A DNA stretch of 64,000 nt from an uncultured Kiritimatiellota bacterium (lineage in GTDB: Bacteria > Verrucomicrobiota > Kiritimatiellia > RFP12 > UBA1067), in the NCBI GenBank assembly GCA_934643865.1, contig CAKUCX010000003.1, positions 26,231 through 90,230 of the forward strand, given 5' to 3'. The notes below the pieces were generated by a model. The model made no database searches and had not been told where the DNA came from. It saw nothing but the letters and a program-made list of their open reading frames with translations. Each line of letters opens with the position of its first letter. The first letter of the stretch is position 1. The position numbers and the translations under genes were made by a program. This document shows positions 32,404 to 40,109 of this stretch, one piece after another.

Positions 32404-33743
32404 GCGCGGCGGCCTTTCGTGCGACACAAGGAGAACGCGGCCATCGCGGACAGCAGGAGCAGCCCGAAGGCCAGCGACAGGTAGACGAGCGTCGAAAGGC
32501 GGGCGACGTGCAGGGAGGCCATCCAGTCCACGAGTGCGTCGGGCGCAAGGCCCCTGAAGGCCTCGCATCCCGTGAAAGCGATGAGCAGCGCGACGTAGGC
32601 GAAGTTGAGGGCGACCATGAGGGCCAGCGCGCCGAAGCGACTGCAGGCGAGTTCGTAATTGGCGATCGCGCCCGCCGCGACGCCGATGCCGGACGAGAGG
32701 CAGAGGGCGGGCAGCAGCCCGGCATGCGGCAGATACGCGCGCCAGGTCTCGGTCAGCGCGAAGAGCGGCCGCGCCGCGAGCGCGAACGCGAGGGCGAGCA
32801 GGGCGCCGCCGCCGAGCGTGGCGAGGACGGTCTGCCCGAGAAGCCGGCGGTTCTCGCGGCCCCGCTCGTGCGCCTCGGACGCGAGCGGGAAGAGGATCAG
32901 CGCGAAGGACGACCCGACAAGCCCCGCCAAGTCCGAGAAGCGCGTCAGCATATAGTAGGCGGCGGACTCGGCCTCGGGCAGGCGCTGGCGGTAGACGGTC
33001 GCCGTCAGGGAGGCGACAAGGGAGCCGAACAACGAGCAGACGGCAAAGGGCACGAGGAAGCGCCCGATCTCCGGCAGGTCGCGCCGCCAGGCCGCGTCGG
33101 GCGTGTGGCCCTTGAGGGCCTTCCGGATGTCGAGGACGGAAAGGAGCGACGTCGTCGCCGGCGGCGTCGTCTGGCCGAGCAGGTAGCCGGAGAGCGCGCG
33201 ATAGGGCATTGCGACGAGGAGCGTCACGAGCCGGATCGGCGCGCTGATGACGTTCATCGCCGACAGGGTCTTGAAGCGCTTGAGGCCCTGCTGCGCGCTC
33301 GTGACGACCGTGCTGACGTTGGCGGCCAGCCCGCACAGGAGGATGAGGAGCGTCAGCGAGCCGGAGGCGATGCGCAGGCGCTCGTAGAAGAATGGCATGA
33401 CGAGGTAGGCCCCGCCGATGCAGAGGGCGAAGAGGACGGCCGTCGCGGCGAAGACGTCGCGGATGAAGCCCTTGACCTTGCCGTACTCGCCGCGCGTCGC
33501 GTAGACGCTCACGTACTTCGCGAAGACGGTCGCGAGAATGGCGAGCGGCACGGTCAGGAACGACGTCAGCTGCTGGAGCGGCAGGACGGCCCCCAGCTCC
33601 TCCGGCCCGACGTACTTCGGCACGAGCCAGAGGCCGATGAACGCCTGGATGACGTCGCCCGACCGGCAGGCGACGAAGATCATCAGCGAATACCACCACA
33701 AGTCGCCGACCTTGGCGTGGAGCGTTGAAAGGACCCGTCTCAT
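32400..33743 (-). CDS. Polysaccharide flippase (Wzx-like, MOP superfamily)
   Basis: 447 residues with about 12-14 hydrophobic segments. The first is SLMIFVACRSGDVIQAFIGL, followed by TVPLAILATVFAKYVSVYAT and FAATAVLFALCIGGAYLVM, and later by VGSSFALILFPLASEA, the region where O-antigen flippases keep a 'fPl-se' motif. It probably moves lipid-linked oligosaccharide across the inner membrane. It is the first gene of the minus-strand set. A TATAAT lies 8 nt upstream of its ATG, with no Shine-Dalgarno. Confidence 0.78.
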   Translation of the reverse strand: MRRVLSTLHAKVGDLWWYSLMIFVACRSGDVIQAFIGLWLVPKYVGPEELGAVLPLQQLTSFLTVPLAILATVFAKYVSVYATRGEYGKVKGFIRDVFAATAVLFALCIGGAYLVMPFFYERLRIASGSLTLLILLCGLAANVSTVVTSAQQGLKRFKTLSAMNVISAPIRLVTLLVAMPYRALSGYLLGQTTPPATTSLLSVLDIRKALKGHTPDAAWRRDLPEIGRFLVPFAVCSLFGSLVASLTATVYRQRLPEAESAAYYMLTRFSDLAGLVGSSFALILFPLASEAHERGRENRRLLGQTVLATLGGGALLALAFALAARPLFALTETWRAYLPHAGLLPALCLSSGIGVAAGAIANYELACSRFGALALMVALNFAYVALLIAFTGCEAFRGLAPDALVDWMASLHVARLSTLVYLSLAFGLLLLSAMAAFSLCRTKGRRA

Positions 33744-33751
33744 TCCAGAAG

Positions 33752-33757
33752 ATTATA
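33752..33757 (-). promoter_or_regulatory. -10 element of the flippase operon (predicted leaderless)
   Basis: On the minus strand TTTTGGTATAAT (TGG + TATAAT) is followed by 8 nt (CTTCTGGA) and the ATG at 33743. Confidence 0.6.
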
Positions 33758-33796
33758 CCAAAATAAGCATGTCTCGAAGGGGGACTTGGCTTATTG

Positions 33797-33873
33797 TGGT
33801 GGGCGCCACTGGACTCGGACCAGTGACCCCTACCGTGTGAAGGTAGTGCTCTAACCAACTGAGCTAGGCGCCC
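33797..33873 (-). tRNA. tRNA-Val (anticodon CAC)
   Basis: Minus strand. Acceptor arms GGGCGCC and GGCGCCC, D-loop AGTTGGTTAGA, anticodon stem CTACC/GGTAG with loop TTCACAC, T-arm ending GGTCCGAGTCC. The discriminator A and CCA are encoded. 77 nt. Confidence 0.95.
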
Positions 33874-33958
33874 GATGTTTCCTTCGCGTTCGCGGAAAAC
33901 GAAGGAGAGTCTATCAAAAGACGGTGGCTGGAACAAGGAGAATTTCGCGGATTTTTGC

Positions 33959-33964
33959 TATACT
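33959..33964 (+). promoter_or_regulatory. -10 element of coaC (predicted leaderless)
   Basis: TTGCTATACT (TGC + TATACT) is followed by GTCCGC and the ATG at 33971, with no Shine-Dalgarno. Confidence 0.65.
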
Positions 33965-33970
33965 GTCCGC

Positions 33971-34516
33971 ATGGCAAGAAAGATCGTCATCGGGGTCTCC
34001 GGTTCGATTGCCGCCTACAAGGCGTGCGAGCTGGTGCGGTTGTTCGTCAAAAACGGCGACGACGTCCATGTCGTCATGACGGATCACGCGAAGGCGTTCG
34101 TGACGCCGCTCACGTTCCGCACGCTGAGCCGAAATCCAGTCCAGAACGCCATGTTCGCGGATCCGCTCAACTGGAAGCCCGGACACATCGGGCTTGCGGA
34201 GAGTGCGGATCTTCTCGTGATCGCTCCGGCGACGGCGAACATCCTCGCGAAGATGGCGCATGGGCTTGCGGACGACCTGCTGAGTTCGGTCGCGCTTGCG
34301 ACGCACGCGCCGATCCTCGTCGCGCCCGCGATGAACACGGGCATGTGGACGAACCCCGCGACGCAGGCGAACCTTGCGCTGCTGCGTGCGCGCGGCGTGT
34401 ACGTTGTCCAGCCGGGCGACGGCGATCTCGCCTGCGGCGTGACGGGGCCGGGGCGCATGGCGGATCCCGGTGAGATCTATGCGGCGGTCGGCGGCCTTCT
34501 GGAGGAACGGAAGTGA
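33971..34516 (+). CDS. coaC: Phosphopantothenoylcysteine decarboxylase (CoaC domain only)
   Basis: 181 residues. The flavoprotein fold starts KIVIGVSGSIAAYKACEL. DHAKAFVTPLTFRTLS, HIGLAESADLLVIAPATANILAKMAHGLADDLL (seen in order, with the active-site His in 'HI.L') and VAPAMNTGMW (PXMNXXMW motif) follow. The substrate-clamp cysteine is in GDLACGVTGPGRM. Most bacteria have CoaBC as one protein of about 400 residues. Here the gene stops after CoaC, and the CoaB ligase domain is not in this window. It makes 4'-phosphopantetheine for CoA synthesis using FMN. Confidence 0.92.
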   Translation: MARKIVIGVSGSIAAYKACELVRLFVKNGDDVHVVMTDHAKAFVTPLTFRTLSRNPVQNAMFADPLNWKPGHIGLAESADLLVIAPATANILAKMAHGLADDLLSSVALATHAPILVAPAMNTGMWTNPATQANLALLRARGVYVVQPGDGDLACGVTGPGRMADPGEIYAAVGGLLEERK

Positions 34517-34650
34517 AGAGCGGGCGCGCACGCGCCTGCGGCCCTCGTGCGCGTGGCGCCCGTCGCGGTGGCCGCACGGGTTGAACCTGCGCCCGTAGAA
34601 CGTTCCGGCGCGGCGGGATCGACGCCGCGAAAAAAGTTTCTTTCCCCCCC

Positions 34651-34679
34651 TTGCGCGCCACAAGGAGGTTTGCTATACT
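34651..34679 (+). promoter_or_regulatory. Promoter of tRNA-Asp (-35 TTGCGC, 17 bp, -10 TATACT)
   Basis: CCCCCCTTGCGC ends the -35 at 34656, and TATACT lies at 34674-34679. The tRNA starts 20 nt further on. The CCCCCTTGCGC motif recurs before the genes at 35764 and 52751. Confidence 0.75.
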
Positions 34680-34698
34680 GACTGCGCCTTCACCGAAC

Positions 34699-34773
34699 GG
34701 GCTCATCGTTCATCGGTTAGGACCTCGGACTGTCGATCCGAAGAGGGGAGTTCGATTCTCCCTGAGCCCGCCA
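34699..34773 (+). tRNA. tRNA-Asp (anticodon GTC)
   Basis: Acceptor GGGCTCA/TGAGCCC, D-stem GTTC/GGAC, anticodon stem TCGGA/TCCGA with loop CTGTCGA, T-arm GGGAG-TTCGATT-CTCCC. G discriminator and CCA are encoded. 75 nt. Confidence 0.96.
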
Positions 34774-34776
34774 CTT

Positions 34777-34800
34777 AAAACCGCCGAAAGGCGGTTTTTT
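34777..34800 (+). terminator. Intrinsic terminator after tRNA-Asp
   Basis: AAAACCGCC, loop GAAA, GGCGGTTTTTT: a 9-bp stem followed directly by a T-run. Confidence 0.92.
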
Positions 34801-34838
34801 GGTATCACGCCCCCGCTGTCCCAAACGCCTGCTCTTCC

Positions 34839-35624
34839 ATGATGAAAGACTTCCTCGACGTGACGATTCTGGCCGTCTTGCAGGGCGTGGCGGAATTCCT
34901 GCCGATTTCCTCTTCGGGCCATCTCGTTGTCTTCCAGCATCTCCTTGATGTTCCAGAAGCGCTGCGCCTGCGCCTTGAGATCTTTCTGCATGCGGGCACG
35001 CTCGTGTCCATCCTCGCGTTCTACGCCGTCCGCCTGCGCGCCCTTTGCCGGGGGCTTGTGCGGCGTGAGCGTGCGGCGTGGCGTTACGCGGCGACGCTGT
35101 TCGTCTCGGCGCTTCCGGCGGTGGCGGTCTACTTCACGTTCAAGGACGCCATCGAGGGCCTTTTGGGGAACGTGCGCATGGTGGGGGCGCTCCTGATGTT
35201 CACGGGCGCCGTCCTGGCCGGTACACGCTATCTGCCGCGCGGGGCGCGGGACGTGTGTTTTCTGCGCGCGCTCTTCATGGGCGTCGGCCAGGCGATTGCG
35301 CTGCTGCCGGGCGTCTCCCGCAGCGGCATGACGCTTGCGGCGGCACGGGGCGGGCGCGTCGATCCCGAACGGGCCGCCGAGTTTTCCTTTCTCATGAGCG
35401 CGCCGCTCATTCTAGGCGGTACGCTCCTTGAACTCGTCCGCAGCGCGGGCGTCGTCCAGGCGGAAAGCCTCCACTGGAGCGTTCTCGTGTGGGGCTTCGC
35501 GCTTGCGGCCGTCGTCGGCTATGCGTCGCTCGCCGTGCTCGTCAAGGTGTTGAAGGGGCGTTGGTTTTGGCTCTTCGGCCCCTATTGCGTCGCCGTCGGC
35601 CTTGCCGTTCTCTGTTTCTGCTGA
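34839..35624 (+). CDS. uppP: Undecaprenyl-diphosphatase
   Basis: 261 residues with about eight hydrophobic helices. Signature 1 is LQGVAEFLPISSSGHLVV with E19 and H28; the usual first Glu of this motif is Gln15 here, as in a number of family members. Signature 2 is LLPGVSRSGMTLAAA with the catalytic Arg. The protein recycles undecaprenyl pyrophosphate to the monophosphate carrier for peptidoglycan and polysaccharide synthesis. Two ATGs in a row at 34839 and 34842 are possible starts. The length is normal (about 265). Confidence 0.94.
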   Translation: MMKDFLDVTILAVLQGVAEFLPISSSGHLVVFQHLLDVPEALRLRLEIFLHAGTLVSILAFYAVRLRALCRGLVRRERAAWRYAATLFVSALPAVAVYFTFKDAIEGLLGNVRMVGALLMFTGAVLAGTRYLPRGARDVCFLRALFMGVGQAIALLPGVSRSGMTLAAARGGRVDPERAAEFSFLMSAPLILGGTLLELVRSAGVVQAESLHWSVLVWGFALAAVVGYASLAVLVKVLKGRWFWLFGPYCVAVGLAVLCFC

Positions 35625-35726
35625 CGTCTGCCGCAGCCCGCTCCCGCCCTCCCGGCCCGCGTGCGGCCCCGGTCGGGCTTCGATCGGCGGGCCGCCCGGC
35701 GGCCGAATTTTCCGGGAAATTCCCCC

Positions 35727-35756
35727 TTGCGCGGGAGGCGGGGGGTGTGGTAAACT
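35727..35756 (+). promoter_or_regulatory. Promoter of the small basic protein gene (predicted leaderless)
   Basis: CCCCCTTGCGC gives a -35 (35727-35732); an 18-bp spacer leads to TGTGGTAAACT with the -10 at 35751-35756. Seven nt (AAGCCGC) separate it from the ATG at 35764. Confidence 0.65.
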
Positions 35757-35763
35757 AAGCCGC

Positions 35764-35862
35764 ATGGGACAGCAATTGAGACAACGTGCCAAGAGAAGCC
35801 GCCGGAAGGCATACGCCAAGCGTGTGAATGCGCGGCTTCTCGCGGCGAAGAAGGCCAAGTAA
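35764..35862 (+). CDS. 32-residue basic protein, conserved type
   Basis: MGQQLRQRAKRSRRKAYAKR followed by VNARLLAAKKAK: about 40% Lys and Arg. I recall similar short basic proteins (MGxQLRxRxKRxRRxxYxKR...) in Verrucomicrobia and relatives, where they are annotated as hypothetical; this recollection was not checked. It has its own promoter with -35 and -10, and tRNA-Cys follows 14 bp after the stop. A role in ribosome or RNA binding is possible from its charge; no function is known to me. Confidence 0.72.
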   Translation: MGQQLRQRAKRSRRKAYAKRVNARLLAAKKAK

Positions 35863-35876
35863 GGCCCTTCGATCCC

Positions 35877-35950
35877 GGTGGGATGGCCGAGCGGTTAGGT
35901 AGTGGACTGCAAATCCACGTACAGCGGTTCAACTCCGCTTCCCACCTCCA
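35877..35950 (+). tRNA. tRNA-Cys (anticodon GCA)
   Basis: Acceptor GGTGGGA/TCCCACC, anticodon stem GTGGA/TCCAC with loop CTGCAAA, T-arm AGCGGTTCAACTCCGCT. Discriminator T and CCA are encoded. 74 nt. Confidence 0.96.
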
Positions 35951-35960
35951 TTGACAAGCG

Positions 35961-35983
35961 AACCCGCGCAAACAGCGCGGGTT
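35961..35983 (+). terminator. Terminator after tRNA-Cys
   Basis: AACCCGCGC, loop AAACA, GCGCGGGTTT: a 9-bp stem, then a broken T-tract (TTTCGTGTTT). Confidence 0.75.
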
Positions 35984-36023
35984 TCGTGTTTCGACGTGCG
36001 AACGAATGAAGGAGGATGCAGGA

Positions 36024-37439
36024 ATGAAGTTCCGTCTGTTTCTAGGCCTGGTGGCCGTTTCCGTCGCGGCGTGCGCGGCGGCGCCGAAGTACGTGTTCCT
36101 CTTCATCGGCGACGGGATGTCCACGCCGCAGCGCATGGTCGCGGAGGAGTTCAGCCGCGCGACGGGGACGGGGCCGCTCGCGATGAACGCGCTGCCCTGC
36201 CAGTGTACCACGCGCACGCGCGCGGCGAATGCGGTGATTACGGACTCTGCTGCGGCGGCGACGGCCATTGCGTGCGGCGAAAAGGCGAACAACGGCGCGC
36301 TCGGCATCACGCCGGACGGGCGGCGCCTTGAATCCGTGGCGGCGCTTGCGAAGAAGCGGGGCATGAAGGTGGGCATCCTGACGACGGTGCCGATCGTCCA
36401 CGCCACGCCCGCCGGGTTCTACGCGCACCGCACGAGCCGGGGCGATTCGTACGGCATCGCGCTCGACCTCCTCGCCTCGAAGTTCGACTTCTTCGCGGGC
36501 GGCGGCGTCTACGACAAGTTCGACGACAAGTCCCACGCCGAATACCGGGGCAACGTCTTCGACCTCGCCGCGCGGGACGGCTACGCGGTCGTGCGCGACA
36601 AGGCGTCCTTCGCCGCGCTCAAACTCGGCTGCGGGAAGGTGTGGGGCGTCTTCGCGAAGGACGCGCTCGCGTACGCCATCGACGGCCGGACGGCGAAGCA
36701 GCCCGAGCTTTCGACGATGGTGGAGAAGGCGATCGAGCTGCTCGACGGCCCGCAGGGCTTCTTCATCATGGCCGAGGGTGGCGCGCTCGACTGGGGCGCG
36801 CACGCGAACGACGCGGCGACCGTGCTGCGCGAGGCCGTCTCGCTCGACCAGGCGGTGAAGGTGGCGCTGGCGTTCCAGAGGCGGCATCCCGCCGAAACGC
36901 TCGTCGTCACGACGGGCGACCACGAGACGGGTGGCATGGCGATGGGCTTCGCGGGCCTCGGCTACAAGCTCTACGTGAAGCTGCTCGCGCACCAGACGTG
37001 TTCGGCGGAGGTGTTCTCGTCGCGCATCGCCGAGCGGATCAAGAACGATCCGGACCTTTCCTTCGACGCGGTGAAGCCGCTTGTGACGGAGAGCTTCGGC
37101 CTCCTCTTCGACGCGGCCCGGGCCGACACGGAGGAGAAGAAGCTGCTGCTCCTCACCGTCGGCGAGGTCAAGGAGCTTGAAAAGGCGTTCCAGGCGGACG
37201 TTGCGTTCGCGAAGGCCCGCCGGAAGGAGACGACGAAGTACGACGAATCGCGCCGCCGCAAGTTCGCCTCCACGTGCCGCCGCCTTCTTTCCAACCACGC
37301 CGGCATCGGCTGGACCTCGGGCGCGCACACGGCGCTGCCGACGATGACGACGGCCCAGGGCTGCGGCGCGGAGGGTTTCGTCGGCTTCCTGGAGAACACG
37401 GACATCGCCGCGCGGCTGAAGGCCCTGCTGGCGAACTAG
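36024..37439 (+). CDS. phoA: Secreted alkaline phosphatase (PhoA family)
   Basis: 471 residues from the ATG at 36024, preceded by GGAGG at 8-nt spacing. Signal peptide: MKFRLFLGLVAVSVAACAAA, possibly with a lipoprotein-like Cys. Catalytic and metal residues: D30 (FLFIGDGM), nucleophile S75 (VITDSAAAATAIACG), FIMAEGGALDWGAHANDA, TTGDHETGG and the final His in WTSGAHT. It releases phosphate from organic esters outside the inner membrane. First gene of a compact set with a YibE/F protein, a phosphoesterase and a GH5-like fusion (gaps 6 bp, 3 bp, 4-bp overlap). I could not recognise a Pho box. Confidence 0.93.
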   Translation: MKFRLFLGLVAVSVAACAAAPKYVFLFIGDGMSTPQRMVAEEFSRATGTGPLAMNALPCQCTTRTRAANAVITDSAAAATAIACGEKANNGALGITPDGRRLESVAALAKKRGMKVGILTTVPIVHATPAGFYAHRTSRGDSYGIALDLLASKFDFFAGGGVYDKFDDKSHAEYRGNVFDLAARDGYAVVRDKASFAALKLGCGKVWGVFAKDALAYAIDGRTAKQPELSTMVEKAIELLDGPQGFFIMAEGGALDWGAHANDAATVLREAVSLDQAVKVALAFQRRHPAETLVVTTGDHETGGMAMGFAGLGYKLYVKLLAHQTCSAEVFSSRIAERIKNDPDLSFDAVKPLVTESFGLLFDAARADTEEKKLLLLTVGEVKELEKAFQADVAFAKARRKETTKYDESRRRKFASTCRRLLSNHAGIGWTSGAHTALPTMTTAQGCGAEGFVGFLENTDIAARLKALLAN

Positions 37440-37445
37440 GCCGCC

Positions 37446-38591
37446 ATGCGCCTCCGCCGCCGCGACGTCCTCCCCGTCCTCGCGCTCGCGCTCGTCTGCG
37501 TGGGCCTGTGGTTGATGCCGTCGGCGAAGACCGTCGCCGGCGAGCCGGGCAGTGCCGTGCGGGCGCGCGTGACGCGGGTGGATGATGCGGACGTCAAGAA
37601 GCTCGGCCTTCTCGACTACGGTTCGCAGCACCTGGAGGTGAAGGTCCTCGCGGGCGCGGAGAAGGGGCGCACGCTCAAGGCGAACAACGAGATCCGCGCG
37701 CAGCTCGATCTCGACAAGCACTTCGCGCCGGGCGACACCGCCGTGGTCGTCATCCCCCCGGGCGGCGTGAAGGACGGGGAGACCGTCGTCGCGCGCGACC
37801 ACTGGCGGCTCGGCTGGGCGGGGCTCCTCTTCGGCGCGTTCTGCGTCCTCCTCTGCGTCTTCGGCGGGTGGACGGGCGCGAAGGCGCTCTTCAGCTTCCT
37901 CTTCAGCTGCCTTGTCGTGTGGAAGCTCGTCGTGCCGCTTGCCCTCGCCGGGTGGTCCGCCCGCGCCGTTTCCTTCGTCGCGGTGTGCGTGCTGACGGCG
38001 GTGATCATGTACCTCGTGGCGGGGCCGACGCGGAAGGGGGTGGCGGCGACGCTCGGTGCGCTTCTCGGCGTTCTCGCCGGGCTCGTCCTCGCGGACCTCT
38101 TCGCGTGGCTGATGAAGATCAACGGCGCGACGCTCCCCTTCGTCCAGACGCTCCTCTATTCCGGTTACGAGACGCTGGACCTTGCGGACATCTTTGTGGG
38201 GGCGATGGTGCTCGCCTCGTCTGGCGCGGTGATGGACCTCGCGATGGACATCGCCGCCGGCATCGAGGAGGTCGCGCGGCACAACCCCGCGCTGCCCCGG
38301 CGCGAACTCTGCCTCTCCGGCCTGCGCATCGGCCGCAGCGTCGTGGGGACGATGACGACGACCCTGCTTCTCGCCTACTCGGGCGGCTACCTCACGCTTT
38401 TGATGGTGTTCGCGGCGCAGGGGACGCGCCCGCTCGACTTCCTCAACTCCACGCTCGTCTCGGCGGAGGTCGTGAAGACGCTCGTGGGAAGTTTCGCGCT
38501 CGTCCTCGTCGCGCCGTTCACGGCGTTCGTCGGCGCGCTTGTCCTTGCGTCCGCGCCGCAGGGCGCCGATCGAAGCGGAAAGGATGGATGA
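37446..38591 (+). CDS. YibE/F-family membrane protein
   Basis: 381 residues. An N-terminal hydrophobic anchor or signal (7-25) is followed by a beta-rich part of about 100 residues (YGSQHLEVKVLAGAEKGRTL, HFAPGDTAVVVI). Seven or so membrane segments then contain the family blocks FVGAMVLASSGAVMDLAMDI and GRSVVGTMTTTLLLAYSGGY. YibE/F proteins (PF07907) are known mostly from Firmicutes, and their function is not settled; a transport or export role has been suggested. It lies 6 bp after phoA and 3 bp before the phosphoesterase gene, so it is co-transcribed with both. Confidence 0.85.
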   Translation: MRLRRRDVLPVLALALVCVGLWLMPSAKTVAGEPGSAVRARVTRVDDADVKKLGLLDYGSQHLEVKVLAGAEKGRTLKANNEIRAQLDLDKHFAPGDTAVVVIPPGGVKDGETVVARDHWRLGWAGLLFGAFCVLLCVFGGWTGAKALFSFLFSCLVVWKLVVPLALAGWSARAVSFVAVCVLTAVIMYLVAGPTRKGVAATLGALLGVLAGLVLADLFAWLMKINGATLPFVQTLLYSGYETLDLADIFVGAMVLASSGAVMDLAMDIAAGIEEVARHNPALPRRELCLSGLRIGRSVVGTMTTTLLLAYSGGYLTLLMVFAAQGTRPLDFLNSTLVSAEVVKTLVGSFALVLVAPFTAFVGALVLASAPQGADRSGKDG

Positions 38592-38594
38592 GCG

Positions 38595-40109
38595 ATGGCG
38601 GAGAGGGCGAGGGCGGAGACGATGGCGGGCGGGGGCGCGCGCCTTTCCCGGCGGCAGCTGGTGGGGGGCGTGTGCGCGGCGCTCGGCGGGCAGCTGCTGC
38701 CGGCCTGGGCGGGGGCGGACGAGCGGCCGCAGCTGGCGTTCGGCGTCATCAGCGACGTCCACATCGGCGGGCGCCGGGAGGCGCCGCAGCGCCTCGCGTG
38801 CGCGCTGCGCTGGCTCGCGCGCCGCAACGTCGACGCCGTCCTGTGCCCGGGCGACGTCACCCATACGGGGCGCATCGCCCAGCTGGAGCAGTTCGCCGCG
38901 ATCTGGCACGCCGTCTTCCCCGGCGGCCGCGCGCCGGACGGCCATGCGGTTCCGCTTATGATCTCCACCGGCAACCACGACGCCGACGACGCCTTCTGGC
39001 GGAATGCCTCCGAGGCGACGATGCGCGCCACGCGCCTGACCTACGGCGACAACGCGGCGAAGGCGTGGGAGCGCCTCTTCGGCGAGAAGTGGGCGCTCGT
39101 CTGGCGCAGGGAGGTGAAGGGCTACACGTTCATCGGGTCCCAGTGGCCGCAGCTCAACCCGCAGCTGGAGGCCTTCGTCAAGGCGCAGGGCGGGACGTTC
39201 GACCCGTCCAGGCCCTTCTTCCACTGCCAGCACGAGCATCCGCGCGGGACGTGCCACGGCGCCTACGGGCGCTGCGGATGGGACCAGGGGCAGAGCGTGG
39301 CCGCGTTTTCGCCGTACCCGAACGCCGTGGTGTTCTCGGGCCATTCCCACTGCTCGCTCGCCGACGAGCGGACCGTCTGGCAGGGCGCCTTCACGTCGAT
39401 CGGCGCGGGATGCCTGCACGAGGGCGGGCTCGCGTTCGGCTACGACAACTGCTCGGCGTTCTGGCACCGCAGCTTCAAGGAGAATCTCATGGCGCCGCTG
39501 AACGACGCGGCGGCGGCGTGGGGCGGCGATCCGGACGGCGGGTGCTTCGAGTACGTGGAGGTCTTCGCGCGCCACCTCGTCGTCCACCGGCGCTCGTCCG
39601 TCTACGACCGCCCCATCGGGCCGGCGTGGGTGGTTCCCGTCCCCGTGGCGCGCGCGGCGGCCTACGCGCCGTCCCGCCGGGCCGCTGCGCGCCGCGCGCC
39701 GCAGTTCGCGGCGGACGCCGTGCTGGCGGTCGAGGTCTGCCCGCGCGGCAGCCCGCTGGAGAGCCGCGCGCGTGCGGGCGAGCCCTGCGTGCGCGCGGTG
39801 ATTCCGCCTGCGGGGGCCGTGGACGGCTGCCGCGTGTTCACCTACGACGTCGCCGTGCAAAGCGGCGCGCGCACCGTGGCGTCCGGCAAGGTGTTCGCGG
39901 CGGGCTTCTCGCTGCCGGACGCGGAGGCGGCCCGCCCGACGGACTGGCTGGTCGCCCTCAAGGACCTGCCGCCGGGCGAGGATCTCGTCGTCGTCGCCAC
40001 GCCGCGTGAGTGCTTCGGCCACGCGGGGCGGCCGCTGCGCTCGGCCCCCTTCCGTATCCCGTCCCGCCCGTCCCTGGCCCCTGCCATTGAAAAAAAGGAG
40101 AAAACATGA
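38595..40109 (+). CDS. Tat-exported calcineurin-like metallophosphoesterase
   Basis: 504 residues. The N-terminus has a twin-arginine signal (LSRRQLVGGVCAALGG, R19-R20) followed by a hydrophobic stretch. Metallophosphoesterase motifs are ISDVHIGG (D54, H56), LCPGDVTHTG, STGNHDADD and VFSGHSHCS. The C-terminal 150 residues form an extra domain with beta-rich repeats. It probably hydrolyses phosphoesters outside the inner membrane after being exported folded with its metals. It overlaps the next gene by 4 bp (ATGA). A shorter start at the Met of MAGGGARLSRR is possible. Confidence 0.85.
   Translation: MAERARAETMAGGGARLSRRQLVGGVCAALGGQLLPAWAGADERPQLAFGVISDVHIGGRREAPQRLACALRWLARRNVDAVLCPGDVTHTGRIAQLEQFAAIWHAVFPGGRAPDGHAVPLMISTGNHDADDAFWRNASEATMRATRLTYGDNAAKAWERLFGEKWALVWRREVKGYTFIGSQWPQLNPQLEAFVKAQGGTFDPSRPFFHCQHEHPRGTCHGAYGRCGWDQGQSVAAFSPYPNAVVFSGHSHCSLADERTVWQGAFTSIGAGCLHEGGLAFGYDNCSAFWHRSFKENLMAPLNDAAAAWGGDPDGGCFEYVEVFARHLVVHRRSSVYDRPIGPAWVVPVPVARAAAYAPSRRAAARRAPQFAADAVLAVEVCPRGSPLESRARAGEPCVRAVIPPAGAVDGCRVFTYDVAVQSGARTVASGKVFAAGFSLPDAEAARPTDWLVALKDLPPGEDLVVVATPRECFGHAGRPLRSAPFRIPSRPSLAPAIEKKEKT

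Noticed and set aside
35695..35722. Near-palindrome GAATTTTCCGGGAAATTC upstream of the small basic protein gene as an operator
   Set aside because: Only a single imperfect copy is present in the window and no regulator is linked to it, so it cannot be supported.
36042..40022. 1326-codon minus-strand frame opposite phoA, YibE/F and the phosphoesterase
   Set aside because: Antisense shadow caused by high GC and codon bias; low-complexity Arg/Ala/His-rich product, no domain, and the plus strand has three clear genes.
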